Assembly (NCBI GenBank): GCA_001515955.1
Contig: LOES01000055.1
Span: 1 to 7,210, forward strand
Length of the DNA stretch: 7,210 nt
Origin: Clostridia bacterium BRH_c25
GTDB taxonomy: Bacteria; Bacillota_A; Clostridia; Lutisporales; Lutisporaceae
Reading direction: 5' to 3'
Shown here one piece after another: positions 1 through 5,262 of the stretch (its first letter is position 1; the number at the start of each line of letters is the position of its first letter). A model generated the notes under the pieces. That model made no database searches. It saw only the letters and a program-made list of their open reading frames with translations, and was not told the DNA's origin. Position numbers and translations under genes: made by a program.

Positions 1-337
1 CCAGAATCAAATATATAAGCGACATTGACGGTTCCATGAATCCGCAATACAGGTACAAAAGAGCCGCCATGGTATCAAATATGATTATTAGAGACTTTCT
101 GCCGAAAGAGTCAGCAAGCTTCCCTCCAACCATGGAAGCCAAAGGGAAGACCAAGCTGTTCAGGCTCAGGTAAAAGCCTGTAGCCTCCTTTGACAAGCCT
201 ATCCTGTCAGTCATTATTATTGTCATAAGCGGCATGACAAAGCAACCCATAGCATTCACTATACGCGAGACAAATATGACATAGATTTCTTTGGGCATTC
301 CCCTATAGGGACTTAGTAAAGCTTTGATTCCGGACAA
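1..337 (-). CDS. MFS transporter, N-terminal part (runs off left edge)
   Basis: Partial gene; 112 residues are visible. It is probably a proton-driven major facilitator superfamily exporter in the cytoplasmic membrane; the substrate cannot be read from this part. A first hydrophobic segment spans about residues 18-42 and a second about 54-71. These are followed by the MFS loop 2-3 signature motif A (G72-x3-D76-x2-G79-R80-K81), and a third helix starts near residue 83. I chose the TTG at 337-335 because an AGGGGG Shine-Dalgarno sequence (352-347) lies 9 bases upstream. The first in-frame ATG (298-296, residue 14) would cut into the conserved N-terminal stretch, and its only nearby purine tract is too close. 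The gene is divergent from the MATE efflux gene, so the pair may serve drug or metabolite export. A leader with two small open frames and a hairpin precedes it. The family is clear; the start is moderately sure. Confidence 0.85.
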   Translation of the reverse strand, partial: MSGIKALLSPYRGMPKEIYVIFVSRIVNAMGCFVMPLMTIIMTDRIGLSKEATGFYLSLNSLVFPLASMVGGKLADSFGRKSLIIIFDTMAALLYLYCGFMEPSMSLIYLIL

Positions 338-352
338 GATGTAAAACCCCCT

Positions 353-396
353 CAAATAAAATAAATAAAGCCATGGAACATATATATTCCATGACC
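353..396 (-). terminator. Candidate attenuator hairpin in the MFS leader
   Basis: A perfect 7-base inverted repeat (CATGGAA at 372-378, TTCCATG at 387-393) has an 8-base loop. On the minus strand the stem extends by a G-C pair and two G-U pairs to 369-396. It is followed by a U-rich run interrupted by A's (369-353) and then by the MFS Shine-Dalgarno sequence. This is the shape of a weak intrinsic terminator placed to attenuate MFS transcription. The same palindrome could instead be an operator for a dimeric repressor. The hairpin is seen directly; the function is inferred. Confidence 0.4.
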
Positions 397-401
397 AAGT
401 G

Positions 402-479
402 TTAATTAACCTTACAGCTTTCAGTGAAATCATTAAGTAAAAATGTATTTCCCTGATGCTGTATCCTGTGTACAGTCAC
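402..479 (-). CDS. Possible 25-residue leader peptide, second of two (GTG start)
   Basis: Short open frame with a GTG start at 479-477 and a TAA stop at 404-402. A strong Shine-Dalgarno sequence, GGAGG inside AGGGAGGGG (493-485), sits 7 bases upstream. The peptide begins MTVHRIQHQG and ends FTESCKVN. It has no signal peptide, no membrane segment and no run of a single amino acid. The stop is 8 bases from the core of the hairpin that precedes the MFS gene, so a ribosome reaching it would cover the hairpin's 5' arm. It does not match a protein I know. It lies in the same frame as the upstream small frame, so a decayed gene is the alternative. The ribosome binding site is the main reason to list it. 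Confidence 0.35.
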   Translation of the reverse strand: MTVHRIQHQGNTFLLNDFTESCKVN

Positions 480-521
480 GGTGTCCCCTCCCTAGAACAG
501 CCCGCAACCAAAAACAGTCTA

Positions 522-599
522 TCAGTCCTTGACAACTGATAAAGCAGGCCGCTGTATTAAATTGTCATACTCTCTTTTTACCACTATATCTATTCTCAT
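522..599 (-). CDS. Possible 25-residue leader peptide, first of two
   Basis: Short open frame with ATG at 599-597 and TGA at 524-522, followed at once by an in-frame TAG (521-519). A perfect AGGAGG (613-608) lies 8 bases upstream. The peptide begins MRIDIVVKREYDN and ends ALSVVKD; it is charged and soluble-looking. The stop region falls inside a 6-base inverted repeat (TATCAG 520-525, CTGATA 536-541). In-frame ATGs also exist at 620, 626 and 635, and the frame stays open upstream to about 704 with a TTG at 695. A longer product of up to about 57 residues is therefore possible, but those starts lack a ribosome binding site and the longest would run through the promoter. I do not recognise the peptide. 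Its position between a strong promoter and an efflux gene suggests a regulatory leader. Confidence 0.38.
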   Translation of the reverse strand: MRIDIVVKREYDNLIQRPALSVVKD

Positions 600-640
600 A
601 TCCGCGACCTCCTTTTCCATTTTTTTCATTTCCATTAAAC

Positions 641-670
641 AGTATACCCTTATCAGTTTATTACTGTCAA
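641..670 (-). promoter_or_regulatory. Sigma-A-type promoter for the leader ORFs and MFS gene
   Basis: On the minus strand a perfect -35 TTGACA (670-665) and a -10 TATACT (646-641) are separated by 18 bases. Transcription would start near 634, giving an MFS leader of about 300 bases that holds both small frames and the hairpin. This is the best promoter match in the intergenic region. Confidence 0.65.
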
Positions 671-692
671 TTAGCAAATATGAACTGTAATA

Positions 693-716
693 CAATATTA
701 ATATTCTTCAATATTG
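693..716. promoter_or_regulatory. Nested palindromes, candidate operator between divergent promoters
   Basis: CAATATT (693-699) and AATATTG (710-716) form a perfect 7-base inverted repeat around a 10-base spacer. AATATT occurs twice in tandem (694-705), itself palindromic, and a third time at 710-715. The element lies between the minus-strand promoter (641-670) and the candidate -10 of the MATE gene, overlapping the latter's -35. A regulator here could control one or both transporters. In A/T-rich DNA such repeats can arise by chance. Confidence 0.3.
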
Positions 717-735
717 CCCCTTGTTGATATATAAT
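707..735 (+). promoter_or_regulatory. Candidate promoter for the MATE gene
   Basis: A perfect -10 TATAAT (730-735) follows a weak -35 TTCAAT (707-712) after 17 bases. The start point would be near 742, leaving a leader of about 30 bases before the ATG at 772. The poor -35 suggests low basal activity or activator dependence. Confidence 0.45.
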
Positions 736-771
736 TATAAGGATAATTGACAAAAGGCAACGGAGGGATTT

Positions 772-2139
772 ATGAAGCTGGATTATTTATTCAACGACCG
801 ACATTTCTTCTCACAAATGTATAAGATAGCTCTGCCGATAACTATGCAGAATCTGGTATTGGCATCTTTGAACCTGGTTGACAATATAATGATAGGGGGT
901 CTGGGGGAGACTGCCATTGCAGGCGTAGGACTTGCAAACCAGTACTTCTTCCTCCTGAATCTTCTGCTTTTTGGCATTGTCAGCGGTTCTTCCATTTTTA
1001 CAGCGCAATTTTGGGGCACCAAGGACATCAAAAATATAAGAAAGGTTTTGGGAATCTGCATAATAACCGGAGGGGCAGGTGCGTTTCTCTTCTCTATAGG
1101 CGGCTTATTCTTTCCCAATGAAATACTGGGGATATTCTCCAAGGATCCAATTGTAATTCAGCTGGGAACCCAATACTTAAGGATTGTACTCTTCAGTTAC
1201 GTTATTACAGCTGTTACCTTTGCCTACTCCTTCGTTTTAAGGAGCATCGGCAATGCAAAAACTCCTTTGGTTGTAAGTGTAATTGCACTGGGAACCAATA
1301 CTGTTCTAAACTATCTGCTTATAAACGGCTATATGGGATTTCCCAGGATGGGAGTAGCCGGTGCAGCAGTAGCCACGGTCATTGCCAGAGCTTTGGAAAT
1401 GGTTATGCTGCTTTGGATTGTTTATTCAAAACAGGATGTGACAGCTGCCTCTATAAGAGAAATGACTGACTTGACTGCCGGCTTTGTAAAGCAGTTCTTC
1501 AAGGTTACTGTGCCGGTTATTCTCAATGAGTCCATGTGGGCTCTGGGGGTGACAATGTACGCAATTGCGTATGCACGAATGGGTACGGAGGTAATTGCGT
1601 CAATAAACATTACAAGCACCATAGAAAGAATCGTATGGGTAGTATTCATGGGCTTCGGCAGTGCCTGTGCTGTAATGATAGGAAACCAAATAGGCTCCGG
1701 AGATGATAAACAGGTCTTCCTGTATGCAAAGCGGTTTGCTATAATCGGACCTGCTGCTGCTATACTCACAGGAATATTTGTAATACTGATTTCCCGATGG
1801 ATGCTTATACCATATAAGGTTTCTCCTATCGTACTTGACTATGCCCATAAAAATATTATAGTCTTCTGCCTTTTTATGTGGGCCAAGGTTTTCAATTATA
1901 TAAATATAGTCGGAATACTCAGAAGCGGAGGAGATACGACCTTCTGCCTGTTACTGGATACCTGCGGTGTCTGGCTGGTGGGTGTGCCCTTGGCTTTCCT
2001 GGGCGGACTTGTGTTCCATCTTCCTATATACTGGGTCTATGCGCTGGTACAGGTAGAAGAGGTAATTAAGCTGATAATAGGAATACCAAGACTAGCCTCC
2101 AAAAAATGGATCAACAATCTGACGACAGAAATGAAATAG
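772..2139 (+). CDS. MATE family multidrug/toxin efflux transporter
   Basis: Complete 455-residue protein of usual length for the MATE family (Na+ or H+ coupled exporters of cationic drugs, toxins or metabolites, cytoplasmic membrane, 12 helices). The first MatE half covers about residues 17-180. It begins with the typical LPITMQNLVL entry and a VDNIMIG segment with Asp37 in helix 1, then FTAQFWG (76-82). The second half covers about 240-400. The internal duplication shows as LRSIGNAKTP (156-165) against LRSGGDT (383-389). The C-terminus ends in a short basic tail. GGAGG (762-766) lies 5 bases before the ATG, supporting this start. It is divergent from an MFS gene and convergent with the AOR gene, with no regulator gene in the window. 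The substrate cannot be deduced. The family call is secure. Confidence 0.95.
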   Translation: MKLDYLFNDRHFFSQMYKIALPITMQNLVLASLNLVDNIMIGGLGETAIAGVGLANQYFFLLNLLLFGIVSGSSIFTAQFWGTKDIKNIRKVLGICIITGGAGAFLFSIGGLFFPNEILGIFSKDPIVIQLGTQYLRIVLFSYVITAVTFAYSFVLRSIGNAKTPLVVSVIALGTNTVLNYLLINGYMGFPRMGVAGAAVATVIARALEMVMLLWIVYSKQDVTAASIREMTDLTAGFVKQFFKVTVPVILNESMWALGVTMYAIAYARMGTEVIASINITSTIERIVWVVFMGFGSACAVMIGNQIGSGDDKQVFLYAKRFAIIGPAAAILTGIFVILISRWMLIPYKVSPIVLDYAHKNIIVFCLFMWAKVFNYINIVGILRSGGDTTFCLLLDTCGVWLVGVPLAFLGGLVFHLPIYWVYALVQVEEVIKLIIGIPRLASKKWINNLTTEMK

Positions 2140-2252
2140 GCAATTAGCTATAGACATACTCATATGTCATACTGAGCGATAGCGAAGTATCTTACAAAAG
2201 ATTCTTCACTTCGTTCAGAATGACACTTGTATAAATATGGCTATCCATTGCC
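2139..2252. repeat. Imperfect palindromic dispersed-type repeat between convergent genes
   Basis: The core at 2165-2225 has a left arm TGTCATACTGAGCGATAGCG... and a right arm whose complement reads TGTCATTCTGAACGAAGTG.... The arms are 29 and 28 bases with a 4-base loop, a few mismatches and one extra base. The TGTCATTCTGA...TCAGAATGACA pattern is, from memory, typical of short palindromic repeats scattered through many bacterial genomes, clostridial ones included. Outside the core, GGCAAT (2139-2144) and ATTGCC (2247-2252), with similar neighbouring bases, form a weaker outer inverted repeat, so the unit may be about 114 bases. It lies between convergent stops and could act as a two-way terminator. 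Confidence 0.75.
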
Positions 2253-2258
2253 CATTTC

Positions 2259-4004
2259 TTATTTATTCATAAATTCCTTCAATTTCTTATCATACATATC
2301 AATAAGCTCATAGGCAATACCTTCATCCAGCTTGCCCCACAGGCCGGGGGTCTCGAAGAACCTTTTGGGCAGCCTGACATTCTTAAGTTCAAAGCCCAAA
2401 CGCTCTTTGATCCTAAGCTTTGTCGCGTATACCCTGTCGGCAATTGCCGTCAGGTCCTCATCTGTAAGCTCATGACCTATTGCATTAAGTGCAGAAAGTA
2501 TTGTCTTTCTGTCATATACCTTCCTGGCAAAAAGGCATATGGTAAGGGAATTCAACATGCATCTCTCTTTTTCTTCATTGAATATACCCTCGACTATTTT
2601 CTCCTTGTCGAAAGACCCCATGCTTTGATCTATCGAATATCCCCCGTTGCAAAGGTGTGAATGCCTCGCACCTACTACAGCACCAACCAATGCTCCATAG
2701 CCTGTATGGTAACCCGGCATTTCGTTTTTTGCAAAGGTCATGGCATAGTCCTGTCCGCCATATTTCCGGGATGCCTCGTAAGATCCCTTGGATAGAGTCT
2801 CATAGAAGCCATTTTCCTTATTTGCCAGGTATTCAATAGCCTTTATATAATTCCGGGCATTGCCGAATTCAAGCGGCACTATAGTATCACTATCCCCAAG
2901 GACCTTCTCCTTGTAAGCTTCAGTTGCCCAGCCAAGGACAACACCTGTGGACATGGCATCCAGCCCCAGCTGCTCTACTACCTCTATAAGCTGGAGTATC
3001 TCATCGGTGGACTTAATACCCAGGAAGCTTCCCAGAGCAAAAATCAATTCATAGTCGTAACCTACACTTACAGACTCATAATCATGGCCCTTGTCGAACT
3101 CCCTCCTGAACTGTCCTATGTGTATGCACCCCACAGGGCAGCCCGTACACGCCATTTTCCTGACCAGGTTGTTCTTTACAAAAGCATCCCCTGATATATC
3201 CTTTACATGCTCAAATCTGTTCTGTATAAGATTCTTGGTAGGAAGCCCCCCCATCTCATCCAAGGGCTCAACATTTACAGGAGTTCCAGCATCATGATAT
3301 TTGGACATTATTTCGGTATCGGTAACCTTGTTGTATATTTCCTGATAAACCTTGAAGTACTCCTTGAAGTTCTTTACAGGTATGCTCCTGTCCCCTATAA
3401 TTGTCACAGCCTTAAGGTTCTTGCTGCCAAAGACTGCACCCAGGCCAAGTCTGCCGAAGTGCCTGTAAGTATCCACGCACACACTGGCAAAGCTCACCAT
3501 ATTCTCACCGGCGGGACCTATCCTTAGAATGCTTCTCTTTCCGCCTCCCGGCTCTCTTTCCCTTATAACCCTGCCTGCCTCGTCCGAGGACATTCCCCAC
3601 AAGGCCCTTGCATCCTTGAATTCAATGTTGTTCCTGTTTAGTGTTATATAGGCCGGCTTATCCGCCTTCCCCTGTATCACAATTGCATCATAGCCTGCCA
3701 ACAGCATTGTAAGGGCTAATCTCCCTCCTGCGTAGGATTCTCCAAGCTCTCCTGTCAAAGGCGAGTAGAACATTGCTACAGTCTTGGTCACTACGGGATA
3801 TACTGAGGAAGCCGCACCTATTGCAAGGATTATCGGCTGTTCTCCATGAAGAGGGCTAAGCTCAGGCTTTATGCTTTCCTCCAGAAGCTTCGAAGCTATT
3901 CCCACCCCGCCCAAGTATCCGGACAAGTCTTCCCTCTGCTCTATCCTGATTTTTTTATTCTTCAGATCAATATACAGCACCCTAACATATTTCTCATATA
4001 TCAT
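2259..4004 (-). CDS. Aldehyde:ferredoxin oxidoreductase family (tungstopterin) catalytic subunit
   Basis: Complete 581-residue cytoplasmic enzyme of the AOR family. These enzymes oxidise aldehydes to acids (or reduce acids) at a bis-pterin W or Mo centre and pass electrons to ferredoxin. The N-terminal pterin-binding domain includes GGRLALTMLLAGYDAIVIQG (93-112), RIGPAGEN (161-168) and GRLGLGAVFGSKNLKAV (184-200). The [4Fe-4S] ligands are C286-x2-C289-x3-C293 and C490, spaced as in Pyrococcus AOR (288, 291, 295, 494). E319 and a histidine in RHSH (447-450) fall near the family's active-site Glu and His. The two pterin-anchoring DxxGL[D/C] motifs are altered to ELGL-type E344...D349 and N485-SLTI-C490. 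GGAGGAG (4018-4012) lies 7 bases before the ATG. The start overlaps the upstream polyferredoxin gene by 11 bases, implying translational coupling. The substrate and the metal are not determined. Confidence 0.93.
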   Translation of the reverse strand: MIYEKYVRVLYIDLKNKKIRIEQREDLSGYLGGVGIASKLLEESIKPELSPLHGEQPIILAIGAASSVYPVVTKTVAMFYSPLTGELGESYAGGRLALTMLLAGYDAIVIQGKADKPAYITLNRNNIEFKDARALWGMSSDEAGRVIREREPGGGKRSILRIGPAGENMVSFASVCVDTYRHFGRLGLGAVFGSKNLKAVTIIGDRSIPVKNFKEYFKVYQEIYNKVTDTEIMSKYHDAGTPVNVEPLDEMGGLPTKNLIQNRFEHVKDISGDAFVKNNLVRKMACTGCPVGCIHIGQFRREFDKGHDYESVSVGYDYELIFALGSFLGIKSTDEILQLIEVVEQLGLDAMSTGVVLGWATEAYKEKVLGDSDTIVPLEFGNARNYIKAIEYLANKENGFYETLSKGSYEASRKYGGQDYAMTFAKNEMPGYHTGYGALVGAVVGARHSHLCNGGYSIDQSMGSFDKEKIVEGIFNEEKERCMLNSLTICLFARKVYDRKTILSALNAIGHELTDEDLTAIADRVYATKLRIKERLGFELKNVRLPKRFFETPGLWGKLDEGIAYELIDMYDKKLKEFMNK

Positions 4005-4413
4005 TATCCTGCTCCTCCATTCTCAGGCATTCATGAGGACAGAACCTTGTACATACCCCACAGTGCTTGCAGATAATAGGCTTCCCTATGGTATCATCAA
4101 AAAATACAGCACTTACTATACAAGCCTCCACACATCTTTTACAGCCTATACACTTTTCCTGTTTCAGCAGGACTCCTCCCCCGGGCCTCGGTTCCAGAGC
4201 GCCGGTCGGACAAGCTTCAGCACAAGCTCTGTCGTCATTGCAGGCTATGCATACATCAGCAATGAACTTGCCTTTAAGCCCTCCGCTGGTTCTTACCTTT
4301 ATAGCGCTTTTGGAAATCGAATGGTTCTGTCTGTTCACTCCCGCACATGCAAGCATACAGGTGAAGCACCCTATGCATTTGTTCATTCCATCAGCCTTTA
4401 ATACCTTCGGCAT
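3994..4413 (-). CDS. Polyferredoxin-like protein with four [4Fe-4S] motifs (AOR partner)
   Basis: A 139-residue iron-sulfur electron carrier, first gene of the AOR unit. Four complete cysteine sets are visible: C13/16/19/23, C55/58/64/68 (the wider CxxCx5CxxxCP form), C88/91/94/98 and C115/118/121/125. All sixteen ligands for four cubane clusters are present, plus one extra cysteine at 129. There is no twin-arginine or other signal peptide, so it should act in the cytoplasm. The cluster pattern resembles the iron-sulfur subunits encoded next to AOR-family enzymes, such as AorA of Aromatoleum or YdhY beside E. coli YdhV. It probably takes electrons from the AOR subunit and hands them to a ferredoxin, NAD or quinone module not seen here. 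GGGGTGAT (4424-4417) pairs well with the 16S rRNA end and supports the ATG at 4413. Confidence 0.92.
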   Translation of the reverse strand: MPKVLKADGMNKCIGCFTCMLACAGVNRQNHSISKSAIKVRTSGGLKGKFIADVCIACNDDRACAEACPTGALEPRPGGGVLLKQEKCIGCKRCVEACIVSAVFFDDTIGKPIICKHCGVCTRFCPHECLRMEEQDNDI

Positions 4414-4432
4414 ATAATCACCCCACTGTTTC

Positions 4433-4454
4433 AGGACTATTCTTTAAGAGTCCT
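4433..4454. promoter_or_regulatory. Inverted repeat downstream of the AOR-unit promoter
   Basis: AGGACT (4433-4438) and AGTCCT (4449-4454) form a perfect 6-base inverted repeat with a 10-base spacer. It lies between the predicted start point (about 4463) and the polyferredoxin ribosome binding site. It could be an operator or a small 5' untranslated hairpin. There is no U-tract, so a terminator is unlikely. Confidence 0.3.
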
Positions 4455-4469
4455 TTATAATTTATTCCA

Positions 4470-4498
4470 ATTATACCGTAAATCAGATCTTATATCCA
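4470..4498 (-). promoter_or_regulatory. Promoter for the polyferredoxin-AOR operon
   Basis: Minus-strand -10 TATAAT (4475-4470, perfect) lies 17 bases after -35 TGGATA (4498-4493, four of six matches). The start point is about 4463, with a leader of roughly 50 bases before the ATG at 4413. It sits just past the end of the B3/B4 gene, giving the AOR unit its own transcription. Confidence 0.6.
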
Positions 4499-4517
4499 CA
4501 TGATATATAACACATAA

Positions 4518-4550
4518 GGAGTCGACCTCATCGGCTGACTCCCTTTTTTT
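4518..4550 (+). terminator. Intrinsic-terminator-like hairpin with its T-tract on the plus strand
   Basis: GGAGTC (4518-4523) pairs with GACTCC (4537-4542), and two inner G-C pairs are possible. Seven T's follow at 4544-4550 on the plus strand. Read on the minus strand, the hairpin comes about 10 bases after the B3/B4 stop codon but has only a poor U-tract (TTATGTGTTATAT). The better-formed direction would stop plus-strand (antisense) transcripts. It may also stop minus-strand transcription weakly. Confidence 0.6.
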
Positions 4551-4552
4551 GA

Positions 4553-5254
4553 TCAAAATGATATTTCCTTATTACCAATATCTATAAAGGATACCTGACA
4601 GCTTCCGCCCAGATACCTGTTCACCAGCTCAGCCAGCTCCTTTACTGCAGCTTCAAAGACCTCTCTTCTTGAAGCATCGGCGGATTCTATGCATAGGAAG
4701 GCATTTCTTGTTTCCGACCTAAGCTTTGTCCTGTCGGCCTCCCGCCAGTTCCAGCACCGGCATAGGGCACCGGCCTCATCCTTGTAAATTATCTCCCCTT
4801 CAGCAGGGGGCTCATTTGACATGCTTCCCAGGGGAACAAAAAGCTCATTGCCTACTGCTCTGGCAAGCCTTATATCACCCTTGACCACATCCAGGTCTTC
4901 CCCGCCGCAGGGAAGCATGTACTTCAAAGAAACATAATTATAGATGTCCACCAAAGGGTTTATAGTACCTACCTGCTTACCGTTATAAACCCTTCTTATA
5001 AGGGCTTCTATGGAGGACCTGTTCTCCCTGGGGCTCTTGAACCGCTTGTAGGCTTCTCTCCATACTGCTATTACCGGATGCTTCGCCAGTTCTGCACCTT
5101 CAAGGCTAATAAGCACCTGCTTCGAAGCTTCCTCCAGCATATTTGCAAAATCAGAGTTGGTTCGAGTATTATCAATATCCTTCACAACTATTACCCCTAT
5201 ACTTGCATCAGGGAACAGCTCCCAAAAGCTTTGTTCAACTATAAATTTTCCCAT
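4553..5254 (-). CDS. Free-standing B3/B4 (PheRS beta editing-like) domain protein
   Basis: A 233-residue protein consisting mainly of a B3/B4 domain, the module that in phenylalanyl-tRNA synthetase beta holds the site for clearing wrongly charged Tyr-tRNA(Phe). Visible family landmarks are NPLVDIYNYVSL (99-110), GGEDLD (117-122), the PLG turn (141-143), GEIIYKD (153-159) and CRCWNWR (165-171). The N-terminal 90 residues form the usual helical lead-in of the stand-alone family. No synthetase catalytic or anticodon-binding part is present and the length is normal for the solo form, so it is not a fragment. A trans-editing or RNA-binding role is an inference; I know of no proven function. AGGTGG (5263-5258) lies 3 bases before a spacer CTT and the ATG, and overlaps the helicase stop. 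The gap of 8 bases indicates co-transcription with the DEAD-box helicase. Confidence 0.88.
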   Translation of the reverse strand: MGKFIVEQSFWELFPDASIGVIVVKDIDNTRTNSDFANMLEEASKQVLISLEGAELAKHPVIAVWREAYKRFKSPRENRSSIEALIRRVYNGKQVGTINPLVDIYNYVSLKYMLPCGGEDLDVVKGDIRLARAVGNELFVPLGSMSNEPPAEGEIIYKDEAGALCRCWNWREADRTKLRSETRNAFLCIESADASRREVFEAAVKELAELVNRYLGGSCQVSFIDIGNKEISF

Positions 5255-5262
5255 AAGGCCAC

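Noticed and set aside
338..640. A known riboswitch class in the long MFS leader
   Set aside because: I could not find the conserved core of any common class (T-box, SAM, TPP, FMN, purine, lysine, guanidine); the small-frame leader explains the region better.
783..1848. Several minus-strand open frames opposite the MATE gene
   Set aside because: They lie antisense to a secure, full-length transporter, lack sensible ribosome binding sites and give no recognisable protein.
2165..2225. CRISPR repeat or insertion-sequence end
   Set aside because: There is one palindromic unit, no spacer array, no transposase and no obvious target-site duplication.
2259..4004. AOR gene as a pseudogene because of its altered pterin motifs
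   Set aside because: The frame is intact over 581 codons, all four cluster cysteines are present and its operon context is well formed.
3846..4417. Overlapping plus-strand open frames opposite the polyferredoxin and the AOR start (up to 176 residues)
   Set aside because: They are opposite strongly conserved cysteine-motif coding sequence, and their serine/proline-rich translations look like shadow frames.
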